A stretch of 64,000 nucleotides of DNA, from the NCBI RefSeq assembly GCF_003597125.1, contig NZ_QYYA01000001.1, forward strand, positions 1,054,001 to 1,118,000. The letters are read 5' to 3'. Origin of the DNA: Alcanivorax profundi (GTDB lineage Bacteria; Pseudomonadota; Gammaproteobacteria; Pseudomonadales; Alcanivoracaceae). Position 1 is the first letter of the stretch. Each line of letters begins with the position of its first letter. Below the pieces are notes generated by a model that ran no database searches, had not been told where the DNA came from, and saw only the letters and a list, made by a program, of their open reading frames with translations. Shown here piece by piece: positions 9,902 through 19,262 of the stretch. Position numbers and translations under genes: made by a program.

Positions 9902-10342
9902 TTAAAAGTTTTTGGTTTTCAACACGGTATCCGGGGCAGCCGCATTGATCAGTTCCAGGGTGTAATCACCCTTCCCTGCCGCTGGCTTGATCCGTACCTG
10001 GTACGTACCACCTTCGTCGAAAGTGTGACGAAACTTGCCAAAACGCAGAATGCCACCCTGGTCAGCAAACACCTCGATAGTATGCTTGCCTGCTTCCAGG
10101 TTCACAGTATCAGCCCCGGCCTGTTGTGAAACTCGCTCACCGTCTACTTTGAAGATCGACGCCTTTGCCGTCGCACTGGTTGGCATTTGCCAGCCACCGG
10201 TATCGTCATCGCTGGCGGGTGCCGACAACTGGTTATCCACAGTCAGGGTCGCCAGGTTCTCTCCATGAGGAGCATCGTACATGCCCGTCGATGCGCATCC
10301 AGCCAAAACCAGCACTGATACGATTGTCAGAATCCTTAACAT
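9902..10342 (-). CDS. Small predicted lipoprotein of unknown function
   Basis: A 146-residue protein with a lipoprotein signal: a hydrophobic N-terminus (LRILTIVSVLVLAGC) and the lipobox LAGC with Cys at residue 15, followed by CASTG, which predicts outer-membrane sorting. The mature part looks beta-rich (about 80-146: HTIEVFADQGGILRFGKFRHTF...YQVRIKPAAGKGDYTLELI), like a small carbohydrate- or PEGA-like beta-sandwich, but no family is recognised. It lies in the same direction between leuD and leuB, 40-odd bases from each, and is probably cotranscribed with the leucine genes. No link to leucine synthesis is evident. Confidence 0.85.
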   Translation of the reverse strand: MLRILTIVSVLVLAGCASTGMYDAPHGENLATLTVDNQLSAPASDDDTGGWQMPTSATAKASIFKVDGERVSQQAGADTVNLEAGKHTIEVFADQGGILRFGKFRHTFDEGGTYQVRIKPAAGKGDYTLELINAAAPDTVLKTKNF

Positions 10343-10383
10343 AACGCCTCCTTGATGTTTTTCTTTTAATTATCCTGGTCCGG

Positions 10384-11022
10384 TTATTCGAAAACCCAGG
10401 GCTCCCGTTCAGCGCGGCGTTGCTCATAAGCACGGATGGTATCGGCCTCATTAAGGGTAAGGCCAATCTCATCAAGACCGTTCAGCAAACAGTGTTTGCG
10501 GAATTCATCAATCTCGAACGCTAACGGTTCCCCCGCCTCCGGAATAACCTGCTGGTTTTCCAGATCAATGGTAATCCGGAAGCCTTCCTTACCTTCTACC
10601 GCCTGGAAAAGGGCTTCCACGTTATCTTCCGACAACACAATGGGCAACACCCCATTCTTGAAGCAGTTGTTGTAGAAGATGTCAGCAAAGCTTGGCGCCA
10701 GAATGGCCCGAAAACCAAAATCCATCAGCGCCCAAGGCGCGTGCTCACGACTGGAACCACACCCGAAGTTGCGGCGGGTCAACAGAATGCTGGCCCCGTG
10801 ATAACGGGGCAAGTTGAGCACAAAGCCTTCATTTTTAGGGCGTTTACTGTTGTCCTGGCCGGGAACCCCCTCATCCAGGTAGCGCCACTCATCAAACAGG
10901 TTAGGGCCGAAACCGGTCCGTTTGATCGATTTCAGAAACTGCTTGGGGATGATCTGGTCCGTATCCACATTGGCGCGATCCAACGGAGCAACCAGACCGT
11001 CATGACGTACAAACTTTTCCAT
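10384..11022 (-). CDS. leuD: 3-Isopropylmalate dehydratase small subunit
   Basis: LeuD and LeuC form isopropylmalate isomerase, which interconverts 2- and 3-isopropylmalate. The 212-residue protein has the swivel-domain signatures [25 protein letters not shown], the glycine-rich [15 protein letters not shown] loop and [25 protein letters not shown]. It is 20 bases after leuC on the same strand. Confidence 0.97.
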   Translation of the reverse strand: MEKFVRHDGLVAPLDRANVDTDQIIPKQFLKSIKRTGFGPNLFDEWRYLDEGVPGQDNSKRPKNEGFVLNLPRYHGASILLTRRNFGCGSSREHAPWALMDFGFRAILAPSFADIFYNNCFKNGVLPIVLSEDNVEALFQAVEGKEGFRITIDLENQQVIPEAGEPLAFEIDEFRKHCLLNGLDEIGLTLNEADTIRAYEQRRAEREPWVFE

Positions 11023-11042
11023 GATTTTCTCCTCGCTCGGCC

Positions 11043-12461
11043 TCAGGCCTGACCCAGCTCGCGGATATCCACGAAATGACCGGCCACGGCTGCCGCTGCC
11101 GCCATAGCTGGACTCACCAGATGGGTACGACCCCCGTTACCCTGGCGACCTTCGAAATTCCGGTTAGACGTTGAGGCGCAGTGCTCGCCCGCCTCCAGAC
11201 GGTCCGGATTCATCGCCAGACACATGGAACAACCGGGCTCACGCCACTCGAAGCCGGCTTCAACAAAGATTTTGTCGAGCCCCTCCTTCTCGGCCTGCTG
11301 CTTGACCAGACCCGAGCCGGGCACCACCAGCACCTGCTTGACAGAGTCCGCCTTGTGGCGTCCTTTGGCCACCTCGGCAGCGGCACGCAGGTCTTCAATG
11401 CGGGAATTGGTACAGGAGCCGATGAACACCCGGTCCACCTTGATATCGGTGACCGGCATGCCAGGTTTCAGCCCCATGTATTCGTAGGCACGCAACATCC
11501 CTGAACGCTTGACTTCATCGCTCTCGGTGGCAGGATCGGGCAAGTTCGCATCCACAGAAATCACCATTTCCGGGCTGGTGCCCCAGGAGACCTGCGGGCG
11601 AATATCCGCTGCATTGATGGTGATATCTTCATCAAACACCGCATCCGCATCAGACACCAGAGTGCGCCAGTAAGCTGCCGCCTTGTCCCAGTCTGCCTCC
11701 TTGGGAGCAAACGGGCGGCCTTTCACGTAGTCGATGGTCACATCGTCCACGGCCACCATGCCTGCACGGGCACCAGCTTCGATGGACATATTGCAGATAG
11801 TCATACGGCCTTCCATGGACAAGCCACGAATCGCGCTACCGGCAAATTCCAGCGCATAGCCTGTGCCGCCGGCGGTACCGATAACACCGATAATGTGCAG
11901 CACCACATCCTTGGCGGTCACGCCTGGACCGAGATCACCTTCGACACTGACGCGCATGTTCTTCATTTTCTTGGCCACCAGCGTTTGGGTCGCCAGTACA
12001 TGCTCTACCTCACTGGTACCAATACCATGAGCCAGACACGCCAGTGCACCATTGGTCGAGGTGTGGGAGTCGCCACACACTACCGTCATGCCTGGCACCA
12101 CTGCACCCTGCTCCGGCGCCATCACGTGAACGATACCCTGACGCACATCACCAATACCGAATTCAGTAATGCCAAACTCTTTGGTATTGTCCTGCAACGT
12201 CTGTACTTGAATACGGGACGTTTCGTCCTCAATCTCGGCAGCGGACTTGAAGGGCGTGGTGGGTACGTTATGGTCGATAGTCGCCACGCTGGCGTTGATT
12301 CGCCATGGTTTTCGGCCTGCCATACGCAACCCCTCAAACGCCTGCGGCGAGGTCACCTCATGGATGATCTGGCGATCGATATAAATTAGTGCAGAACCAT
12401 CCTCACGCTCCGTCACGAGGTGGGCGTTCCACAGCTTGTCATAGAGAGTCTTACCGGCCAT
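11043..12461 (-). CDS. leuC: 3-Isopropylmalate dehydratase large subunit
   Basis: The iron-sulfur subunit of isopropylmalate isomerase. The 472 residues contain the three cluster-ligand cysteines of the aconitase family, in [14 protein letters not shown] and [13 protein letters not shown], plus [33 protein letters not shown] and [14 protein letters not shown] at the end. The open frame extends 22 codons upstream, but the ATG at 12461 ([11 protein letters not shown]) follows GGGAGAA and matches the family. It is divergent from a LysR gene across a 170-base region. Confidence 0.97.
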   Translation of the reverse strand: MAGKTLYDKLWNAHLVTEREDGSALIYIDRQIIHEVTSPQAFEGLRMAGRKPWRINASVATIDHNVPTTPFKSAAEIEDETSRIQVQTLQDNTKEFGITEFGIGDVRQGIVHVMAPEQGAVVPGMTVVCGDSHTSTNGALACLAHGIGTSEVEHVLATQTLVAKKMKNMRVSVEGDLGPGVTAKDVVLHIIGVIGTAGGTGYALEFAGSAIRGLSMEGRMTICNMSIEAGARAGMVAVDDVTIDYVKGRPFAPKEADWDKAAAYWRTLVSDADAVFDEDITINAADIRPQVSWGTSPEMVISVDANLPDPATESDEVKRSGMLRAYEYMGLKPGMPVTDIKVDRVFIGSCTNSRIEDLRAAAEVAKGRHKADSVKQVLVVPGSGLVKQQAEKEGLDKIFVEAGFEWREPGCSMCLAMNPDRLEAGEHCASTSNRNFEGRQGNGGRTHLVSPAMAAAAAVAGHFVDIRELGQA

Positions 12462-12585
12462 TACATTCTCCCTTGGCCCGAATAAGGCCACCACTGGCTG
12501 AGACCATAAAATACGCTGGTCTATCACTGGTGAATAATGTAGGGTTCGCTGACCAATAAATCCAATTCATATTTTTCATTTTTAA

Positions 12586-12602
12586 GATAACCAATTATTA
12601 TC
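12586..12602. promoter_or_regulatory. Candidate LysR-type operator between leuC and the LysR gene
   Basis: The 17-base imperfect palindrome GATAACCAATTATTATC contains a T-N11-A core typical of LysR-family sites. It lies 31 bases before the regulator's ATG in an AT-rich patch of the 170-base leuC/lysR divergent region. The location fits autoregulation and control of leuC, as is usual for LysR pairs. No test of binding is possible from sequence. Confidence 0.45.
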
Positions 12603-12632
12603 AACATCAGAGACCAATCAGGATCCCTGGGA

Positions 12633-13502
12633 ATGATAGACACGCCGACCCTCACCGCCTTTATGGCAGTTGCCGAAACGGGCTCTTTCTCGGCAGCCGC
12701 CGAGCGCCTCTTCATCACGCAACCCGCCATCAGCAAGCGCATCGCCTTGCTCGAGCAACAGCTGGACGCTCGCCTGTTTGACCGGGTCGGACGCCAAATC
12801 AAGCTCACCGAGGCGGGCAATGCCCTGATGCCACGAGCCCGCCAGGTCCTGATGGATGTGGAAGACATGGCCCGTGCTATCCACGACCTGTCTGGCGAGG
12901 TGTCAGGCAAGTTGCGGATAGGCACCAGCCACCATATCGGCCTGCACCGGCTGCCCCCCGTGCTGCGACAGTTTTCCCGTGATTACCCCAAAGTCACTCT
13001 GGACATCCATTTCATAGACTCAGAAGAAGCCTGGGAAGGTGTTTTGCACGGCGAACTGGAGATGGGCGTGGTCACCCTGCCACCACAACCGGATAACCGA
13101 CTGCAAAGCGATGTGATTTGGACCGATCCTCTGGTGTTCATGTGCGCGCCAGAGCATCCGCTGGCCAGGCAAGAACATCTGACACTGGAAGCCCTGACAG
13201 GCCACAGTGCAATCCTTCCCTCACCGGTCACATTCACCCGCGGGATCGTGGAAAAACTGTTTAACGAGCATAACCTGAAGCTGGATATCGCCATGTCGAC
13301 CAACTATCTGGAGACCATCCACATGATGGTTTCCATCGGGCTTGGGTGGAGCGTCCTGCCCGCGACCATGGTAGATCAGAGTGTCGTCCAACTGCCGGTG
13401 GAAGCCCCGCTACCTGAAAGGGAACTGGGTGTGGTCACTCACCCGGCCCGCAGTCAATCCAATGCGGCGAAGGCTTTTTTGAAGGCTCTGCGACAGGCCT
13501 GA
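12633..13502 (+). CDS. LysR-family transcriptional regulator
   Basis: A 289-residue regulator. The N-terminal winged helix-turn-helix (about 1-60) reads MIDTPTLTAFMAVAETGSFSAAAERLFITQPAISKRIALLEQQL, typical of the LysR family. The rest is the periplasmic-binding-protein-like effector domain (about 90-289). It is transcribed away from leuC, the arrangement also seen in P. aeruginosa. It may therefore respond to a leucine-pathway intermediate, but that is inference. The ATG at 12633 has AGGA about 11 bases upstream. It converges on the MFS gene with 78 bases between. Confidence 0.93.
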   Translation: MIDTPTLTAFMAVAETGSFSAAAERLFITQPAISKRIALLEQQLDARLFDRVGRQIKLTEAGNALMPRARQVLMDVEDMARAIHDLSGEVSGKLRIGTSHHIGLHRLPPVLRQFSRDYPKVTLDIHFIDSEEAWEGVLHGELEMGVVTLPPQPDNRLQSDVIWTDPLVFMCAPEHPLARQEHLTLEALTGHSAILPSPVTFTRGIVEKLFNEHNLKLDIAMSTNYLETIHMMVSIGLGWSVLPATMVDQSVVQLPVEAPLPERELGVVTHPARSQSNAAKAFLKALRQA

Positions 13503-13580
13503 GGGCCCACCACAACATCGCTGGGCTGCCCCGGAGCCTCAAGATCAACGACCAGGGGAGTCCCGCGGCTCACAGCAAGG

Positions 13581-14762
13581 CTACGCTTTTTCCCTGGCAG
13601 CAACTCCCACCCATAGAAGGATCGCTGCCAACAACGCAATCGTTGAGCTCGCAAAGAACAGCAGACTTCCCCACTCTTGCCACAGCAGCCCGGATACGCC
13701 CGCCCCCACCGCCCAACCAGCTCCAAAACCGAGACTGGAATACAGTGCTTGACCTTGCCCAGCCAGAGCCGCCCCAAACTGGCGATGCACCCAGGCAATA
13801 CTGGCAGCGTGAAAACTTCCAAATGACGCAGCATGCAGCAGCTGCGCAGCGCCCAGTAGCCAGAGGTTATCGGCCGCGATGCCAATCAAGCTCCATCGCA
13901 GAGCCGCCAAAACCAAACTACCGGTCAAAATCCAGGGAATCGTAAAACGTCGCATCAAGCGATGCATCCCCAGGAAAATCGCCACTTCAGCCACCACGCC
14001 GAGCGACCACAGTATTCCGACAACAAACTTGCTGAACCCCAACCCTTCGAGATAAATACTGTAGAAGGTGTAATAAGGGCCATGCGACATCTGCATCAAA
14101 AACGACGCAAGAAGAAACAGGGAGACAGCGGGGCGCTTCAGAATCAACCAGACAGACTCACCATGAACTCGAGCCTTCGGGTCAGAGACTTTACCTTGAG
14201 GCAAGGTAAGTGTTCCAAGCCACAGCAGCCATAGCAGTGCGCACAAGACCCAAGGCAGAAGCCCAGCCCCCAAACGGTCAAGCACTTCTCCCAACACCAG
14301 CACTGCTACAATGAACCCGACAGACCCCCATAAACGCACATGACTGTAGCGGTGGGCCTGTGGGCCGAGGGCCTGCAAGGTCAGGACTTCAAACTGTGCG
14401 AGTACCGCATTCCAGAAAAAGCTGAACGACACCAATAGCGCCGCCATCCCCCAGAACGAATCCACCCAGAAAACGGGTAAGAAAGCGATCGCAGCAAGCA
14501 GGTTCCCGGCACGAATAATTCGCAAGCGCTTGCCAGAATGGTCTGCCAGCCAGCCCCACAGATTCGGAGCACCAATTTTGGTGAGTTGAGGAATGGCCAT
14601 CAGGGCACCGATAGCTACCGCACTGAACCCCAACTGTTTCAGGTACAGCGACCAGTACGGTACCAAGGTACCCAATAGACCAAAATAGAAAAAATAGAAC
14701 CCGGACAATCGCCAGTAATACGGTAGCGGCGATGCCCTCTCAGTGAGAGGGCCGGGTGTCAC
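13581..14762 (-). CDS. MFS transporter, LacY/HcaT-like
   Basis: A 393-residue inner-membrane carrier with about twelve hydrophobic segments. It opens [41 protein letters not shown], which resembles the MFS_1-like (HcaT/nucleoside-symporter) group. [15 protein letters not shown] is the usual basic loop between helices 2 and 3. The substrate cannot be told. The start is a GTG at 14762 that overlaps the aroC stop in a GTGA arrangement, so the two are translationally coupled. The aroC-MFS order is also known in pseudomonads. Confidence 0.88.
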   Translation of the reverse strand: MTPGPLTERASPLPYYWRLSGFYFFYFGLLGTLVPYWSLYLKQLGFSAVAIGALMAIPQLTKIGAPNLWGWLADHSGKRLRIIRAGNLLAAIAFLPVFWVDSFWGMAALLVSFSFFWNAVLAQFEVLTLQALGPQAHRYSHVRLWGSVGFIVAVLVLGEVLDRLGAGLLPWVLCALLWLLWLGTLTLPQGKVSDPKARVHGESVWLILKRPAVSLFLLASFLMQMSHGPYYTFYSIYLEGLGFSKFVVGILWSLGVVAEVAIFLGMHRLMRRFTIPWILTGSLVLAALRWSLIGIAADNLWLLGAAQLLHAASFGSFHAASIAWVHRQFGAALAGQGQALYSSLGFGAGWAVGAGVSGLLWQEWGSLLFFASSTIALLAAILLWVGVAAREKA

Positions 14763-15856
14763 GCCTGCCCCGGAATGGGCGCCAACGGCAGCTCAACATC
14801 CGCGTTTTGGCCGCGATGACGCAGATAGTGATCCATCAGCACCAACGCCAACATGGCTTCAGCAATAGGGGTAGCTCGCACCCCCACACAAGGGTCATGG
14901 CGCCCTTTGGTCACCACTTCTGCAGCCTGGCCATCCAGGCCGATGCTCTTGCCTGGAATCAGGATGCTGGAGGTTGGCTTGAGCGCCATGGCAACCCGGA
15001 TGGTCTGACCAGAACTGATTCCACCAAGGACGCCACCGGCATGATTGCTGAGGAAGCCCTCCGGGGTCATTTCATCACGATGCTGTTCTCCGCGCTGATT
15101 GACGACCGCAAAGCCATCACCCACTTCCACCCCTTTTACGGCGTTAATCGACATCATGGCTTTGGCAAGATCTGCATCAATGCGATCGAACACTGGCTCC
15201 CCCCAACCCGGCGGGACGCCGTCAGCAAAGACTTCTACCCGAGCGCCGATAGAGGAACCGTCCTTGCGCAGCTCGTTGATCAGAGCTTCCAGCGCAGGAA
15301 CCTTCTCCGCATCCGGGAAAAAGAAGGGATTGCTGTTTACTTGCGACCAATCAAAGCGCTCGGCTTTCACATCACCTATCTGGGTACAGCCACCATAAAG
15401 CCGAATACCCAGACGCTGCTCGAGAAATTTACGGGCAATGGCACCAGCGGCCACCCGCATGGCCGTTTCACGGGCAGATGAACGCCCTCCACCGCGATAA
15501 TCGCGGAACCCGTATTTTTGGGTGTAGGTGTAATCTGCATGGCCAGGGCGGAAAGTCCCGGCGATATTCGAATAGTCCTTGGACTTCTGGTCAGTATTTT
15601 CTATCAACAACCCAATAGAAGTCCCCGTCGTCTTGCCTTCAAAAACGCCGGACAGAATTTTTACCTGATCTGGTTCACGGCGCTGGGTGGTATAGCGGCT
15701 GGTACCTGGTTTGCGACGATCCAACTCTACTTGCAGATCCTCTTCACTGATTTCCAGCCCTGGCGGACAGCCATCCACGATGGCCCCCAGCGCCAAGCCA
15801 TGACTCTCTCCAAAGGTCGTGATGCGAAAATGCTCACCAAAACTGTTGCCGGACAT
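14759..15856 (-). CDS. aroC: Chorismate synthase
   Basis: AroC makes chorismate from EPSP using reduced FMN, the last common step of aromatic synthesis. The 365 residues carry the signatures [48 protein letters not shown] and [20 protein letters not shown] lies six bases before the ATG at 15856. It overlaps the following MFS gene by four bases and lies 78 bases after prmB. Confidence 0.98.
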   Translation of the reverse strand: MSGNSFGEHFRITTFGESHGLALGAIVDGCPPGLEISEEDLQVELDRRKPGTSRYTTQRREPDQVKILSGVFEGKTTGTSIGLLIENTDQKSKDYSNIAGTFRPGHADYTYTQKYGFRDYRGGGRSSARETAMRVAAGAIARKFLEQRLGIRLYGGCTQIGDVKAERFDWSQVNSNPFFFPDAEKVPALEALINELRKDGSSIGARVEVFADGVPPGWGEPVFDRIDADLAKAMMSINAVKGVEVGDGFAVVNQRGEQHRDEMTPEGFLSNHAGGVLGGISSGQTIRVAMALKPTSSILIPGKSIGLDGQAAEVVTKGRHDPCVGVRATPIAEAMLALVLMDHYLRHRGQNADVELPLAPIPGQA

Positions 15857-15934
15857 GCGACTTCCTTAATTTATGCAATAACTGCTGCCAACCGATGCAA
15901 GGCTGGCGGCCAACAAGCCCCAATCTTTCAGGGA

Positions 15935-16867
15935 TCAGGCCTGCGCGCTAAATACGTGCCGATATTCTAGCAGTTGTTGACGGGTTAACATGAATACTCC
16001 ATGCCCGCCACGCTCGAACTCAAACCAGAAGAACGGCACTTGTGGCCACTCCAGCATCATGGCTTCATCGCTATTACCCACTTCCACCACAAGCACCCCC
16101 TGTTCTGTCAGATGCTCCGGCGCCTCACGAAGCAAGCGTCGGGTAAAATCGAGGCCGTCTTCCCCGGAAGCCAGTGCCAGCGCCGGCTCATGGCGGTATT
16201 CACCCGGAAGGTTGGCCATATCAAGGGCATCCACATAAGGCGGGTTGGATACGATCAGGTCATAAGGGCCCTGTACTGCACTCAAGCCATCCGAGCAAAT
16301 TGGCTGCACCTGCCCCTCCATGCCGTGACGGGCGATATTCTCTTCAAACACCGCCAATGCCTCTTCACTGATATCACTGCCATCAACCCGGGCATGCTCG
16401 AAGGCATAAGCACAGGCGATAGCAATACAGCCGCTACCGGTGCACAAATCCAGTACAGAATGCACCTGCTCCGGGTCCAGCCAAGGGACGAATGACGCTT
16501 CAATCAGCTCCGCCAATGGTGAGCGAGGAATCAGCACCCGCTCATCCACCATAAAGGGCAGCCCGCAGAACCAGGCCTCACCAGTAAGATAAGGTACTGG
16601 CACCTTCTGGTTAACCCGTTTCACCAACAGTGCCAGATAGTCACGCACCTCAGAGGGCAGCAAACGTGAATCCAGGATGCGGGGGTCGGCATTCACGGGT
16701 AAGTGGAGTACCTTCATCAGAAGCGCGAGGGCTTCGTCCCATGGGTCATCGGTCCCATGGCCCAAAAAGACCTCCCCGGCACGCAGCCGAGTTTCACCGA
16801 AGCGCAGGCAATCGCGCACTGTGCGCAGTGTTTCACCAGCTTCATGGATGAGTTCGCTACTAATCAC
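15935..16867 (-). CDS. prmB: 50S ribosomal protein L3 glutamine N5-methyltransferase
   Basis: PrmB methylates a glutamine of ribosomal protein L3 with S-adenosylmethionine. About 310 residues: an N-terminal helical domain, then the Rossmann methyltransferase with VLDLCTGSGCIAIACAY (SAM loop) and the glutamine-binding motif SNPPYVD. The LPGEYRHEPALALASGEDGLDF segment is typical of PrmB/PrmC. The GTG at 16867 has GGAGG seven bases upstream and is preferred to a TTG two codons earlier that would sit on the ribosome site. It is divergent from the plus-strand gene at 16949. Confidence 0.93.
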   Translation of the reverse strand: MISSELIHEAGETLRTVRDCLRFGETRLRAGEVFLGHGTDDPWDEALALLMKVLHLPVNADPRILDSRLLPSEVRDYLALLVKRVNQKVPVPYLTGEAWFCGLPFMVDERVLIPRSPLAELIEASFVPWLDPEQVHSVLDLCTGSGCIAIACAYAFEHARVDGSDISEEALAVFEENIARHGMEGQVQPICSDGLSAVQGPYDLIVSNPPYVDALDMANLPGEYRHEPALALASGEDGLDFTRRLLREAPEHLTEQGVLVVEVGNSDEAMMLEWPQVPFFWFEFERGGHGVFMLTRQQLLEYRHVFSAQA

Positions 16868-16948
16868 CCGCAATCCTCCCGTTAACAGGCGCCGAAGATT
16901 AGCACAGAATCAAGCATGAACGCCTGCCGGACCTACAAAAGGATAGCC

Positions 16949-17332
16949 ATGAAAAGCGCAGCCAGAGTCTATCAGGACGGCCCCTTCGTCATGGTAGATA
17001 TCAAAAACGATACCCAGGTAGACATGGCACTGGAATTGTCCATTTACCGACAACGACTCGCCCTGTACAAGCGTCACCAACAGCGCAAACAGCTGGCTAT
17101 TTACGTTGGGCGTATCCAGGGGCTGGATTTCAATGCCAGCCGATACGCCTGCGGAAAGGACTTTGCCGGGATCACAGAGGCCAAGGTGCTGGTACTGCAG
17201 AATGTCCTGAATCGTACCTACGCCAACATGATGCTAAAAATGAATCAGCCTCAATTCCCGGTTTACATTTGTGACTCGGTCAAGCAGGCTCAGCACCTCC
17301 TTATGGAAAAACACCCACCGGAGCCCCTGTGA
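16949..17332 (+). CDS. Hypothetical protein, 127 residues
   Basis: Not recognised. A mixed alpha/beta soluble protein without signal peptide or membrane segment, starting MKSAARVYQDGPFVMVDI and rich in basic residues in the middle (RQRLALYKRHQQRKQ). The ATG at 16949 has AAGGAT six bases upstream, so it is preferred to an ATG eleven codons earlier. It ends in a GTGA overlap with the EVE-domain gene, so the two are coupled and may act together. Confidence 0.8.
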   Translation: MKSAARVYQDGPFVMVDIKNDTQVDMALELSIYRQRLALYKRHQQRKQLAIYVGRIQGLDFNASRYACGKDFAGITEAKVLVLQNVLNRTYANMMLKMNQPQFPVYICDSVKQAQHLLMEKHPPEPL

Positions 17333-17811
17333 GCCACACCATCTGGTTACTCAAAACCGAGCCCGATTCATTCAGCATCGAGGATCTGGAAAAGTCACCG
17401 AAGGGCACCACCGGCTGGGATGGCGTCCGCAACTTTCAGGCCCGCAACCGCATCCGCGACGAGATGAAGATTGGTGATAGCGTGCTGATCTATCATTCAA
17501 GTTGCGCCAAGCCTGCCATCGTCGGTGAAGCGCGGGTCACCCGTGCCCCCTATCCGGATCCAAGCCAGTTTCTGCCTGACCATCCGGGTTTCGATGCCCG
17601 CAGCACACAGAGCAGCCCACGCTGGTATCAAGTCGATATCACCTTCAGAACACGCTACGCCAATCCGGTCTACCTGAAACAGCTCAAGGTGAATCCCGAG
17701 TTTGCAGATATGGAGCTGGTAGTGAGACCGCGTTTGTCTGTGCAGAAACTGACCGACAGGCAATACCAGCTGGTACAGGTACTGTGCCAGCCCATGGATG
17801 TCACAGCATAG
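17329..17811 (+). CDS. EVE domain-containing protein
   Basis: EVE domains are PUA-like folds that bind modified nucleobases in DNA or RNA. The 160-residue protein is a single domain that starts IWLLKTEPDSFSIEDLEK and has GTTGWDGVRNFQARNRIRDEMKIGDSVLIYHSS, the aromatic cage region and KPAIVGEARVTRAPYPDP. The start is a GTG that overlaps the previous stop. Related single-domain proteins are widespread in bacteria, and their exact ligand is unsettled. It is followed by the ammonium-transporter control region. Confidence 0.92.
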   Translation: MSHTIWLLKTEPDSFSIEDLEKSPKGTTGWDGVRNFQARNRIRDEMKIGDSVLIYHSSCAKPAIVGEARVTRAPYPDPSQFLPDHPGFDARSTQSSPRWYQVDITFRTRYANPVYLKQLKVNPEFADMELVVRPRLSVQKLTDRQYQLVQVLCQPMDVTA

Positions 17812-17837
17812 CGCATAACGCTGCACCCTATTTTTCC

Positions 17838-17858
17838 GGGGCACCACATTGGTGCCCC
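17838..17858. promoter_or_regulatory. Candidate NtrC-binding palindrome upstream of the ammonium transporter
   Basis: A perfect 8-base inverted repeat, GGGGCACC-acatt-GGTGCCCC, contains GCACC-N5-GGTGC, the core of the NtrC enhancer consensus (TGCACC-N5-GGTGCA). It lies 51 bases upstream of a perfect sigma-54 promoter. A terminator for the EVE gene is the alternative reading, but no run of T follows on the plus strand. Confidence 0.65.
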
Positions 17859-17909
17859 AATTAGTAATGAAGAACTAAACTCCTTCCACATTTCCTGTAA
17901 TTTTGTGTC

Positions 17910-17925
17910 TGGCACAGCCGTTGCA
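17910..17925 (+). promoter_or_regulatory. Sigma-54 promoter of the ammonium transporter gene
   Basis: TGGCAC-AGCCG-TTGCA matches the -24/-12 consensus (TGGCAC-N5-TTGCA) exactly, 41 bases before the ATG at 17967. It fits nitrogen-starvation control through RpoN and NtrC. Confidence 0.88.
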
Positions 17926-17966
17926 GTTGCCCTCCTCGTCCAACAACTACGAATAGGGTTCAATCT

Positions 17967-19262
17967 ATGCGAGTGCAATGCAAACACGGCCTTGCCCTAC
18001 TGCTTCTGCCCGGACTTGCCCAGGCCGATCCGCTAACCGCTACCGACACGATATGGATCGCCATCGCCGCCGCCCTGGTGTTTTTCATGCAGGCAGGCTT
18101 TGCACTACTGGAGAGCGGCCTGAGCCGGGCCAAGAACTCCCTCAACGTGGTAATGAAGAATTACATGGATCTCTGTGTAGGTACGCTGGTGTTCTGGGCA
18201 CTGGGCTATGGCCTGATGTTCGGCAGCAGCAGCACCGGCTGGTTTGGCGAGGATGGCTTCATGCTCAGCCAGGCAGATGGGTCCACCTGGGCAATGCTGT
18301 TGTTCCAGATCATGTTCGCTGCCACCGCGGCCACTATTGCCTCTGGCGCCATGGCTGAGCGTACTCGCTATGCAGGCTATCTTTGCGGGGCCGTTGTCAT
18401 TACCGGAGTAATTTACCCGCTTTATGGACATTGGGCCTGGAACAGCAATGGCTGGTTGGCGGAACTCGGGTTCATTGATTTTGCGGGCTCCACGGTGGTC
18501 CACAGCATTGGCGGCTGGTGCGCGTTGGCGGGTGTCCTGGTGCTGGGGCCACGGCTTGGGCGCTTCGACAAGAACGGCAAACCCCGAGACTTGCCTGGCC
18601 ACAACCTGTCCTATGTTGCGCTGGGCGGCTTTATTCTCTGGTTCGGCTGGTTCGGCTTCAATGGCGGCTCCACGCTCTCGGCCAGCATAGACATTGCCCG
18701 CGTCAACCTGAATACACAGCTGGCCGCGGCTGCAGGCGCGGTGGGCAGCACGCTATACCGCATGCTCAGCCGCCGTCCGGTACTACTCACCGAAACCGTC
18801 AACGGTAGCCTGGCGGGGCTGGTCGCCGTCACCGCTGGATGTGCCGTGATGTCACCCGGCTTTGCGGTGCTTACAGGACTTGTCGCCGGCGCCCTTGCGG
18901 CATTAGGCGCACGACTGATGCTAAGCATGCGTCTCGATGATGTGGTTGGCGCTGTTCCAGTTCATGCCTTTGCCGGCGCCTGGGGGACGCTGGCCGCGGG
19001 CCTGTTCTATGAAGGTGACTTGTTCAACCCCGAACGCATCACCGTCCAATTGCTGGGAATTGTGGTGGCCTTCTGCTGGGCTTTCTTCGCTGCTCTGATC
19101 ATGTATCTCGCTGTCTCAGTAATCGCCGGGTTACGCGCCCCGGCCCTACATGAACAGCGAGGTCTTGACCTGAGCGAGCACGCCGAAACCGGCTACCCCG
19201 AATTTCCCCAGAACTCCCTGTATGACGCCAGCATGACCCGCACCGTGGAGAACCGTCCATGA
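17967..19262 (+). CDS. amtB: Ammonium transporter (Amt/Mep/Rh family)
   Basis: A trimeric inner-membrane channel for ammonium. The 431 residues begin with a cleavable-looking signal (ALLLLPGLAQADP) and eleven hydrophobic helices. Family segments seen are FFMQAGFALLESGLSRAKNSLNVVMKN, the DFAGSTVVHSIGGWCALAG region with the first pore His, and VHAFAGAWGTLAAGLF with the second pore His. The promoter is sigma-54 type with an NtrC-like site. No glnK (PII) gene is adjacent. Instead an unknown gene overlaps the stop by four bases (ATGA). Confidence 0.95.
   Translation: MRVQCKHGLALLLLPGLAQADPLTATDTIWIAIAAALVFFMQAGFALLESGLSRAKNSLNVVMKNYMDLCVGTLVFWALGYGLMFGSSSTGWFGEDGFMLSQADGSTWAMLLFQIMFAATAATIASGAMAERTRYAGYLCGAVVITGVIYPLYGHWAWNSNGWLAELGFIDFAGSTVVHSIGGWCALAGVLVLGPRLGRFDKNGKPRDLPGHNLSYVALGGFILWFGWFGFNGGSTLSASIDIARVNLNTQLAAAAGAVGSTLYRMLSRRPVLLTETVNGSLAGLVAVTAGCAVMSPGFAVLTGLVAGALAALGARLMLSMRLDDVVGAVPVHAFAGAWGTLAAGLFYEGDLFNPERITVQLLGIVVAFCWAFFAALIMYLAVSVIAGLRAPALHEQRGLDLSEHAETGYPEFPQNSLYDASMTRTVENRP

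Noticed and set aside
17838-17858. Terminator for the EVE gene
   Set aside because: The palindrome has no T run on the plus strand and matches the NtrC core; its position before a sigma-54 promoter makes a regulator site more likely.
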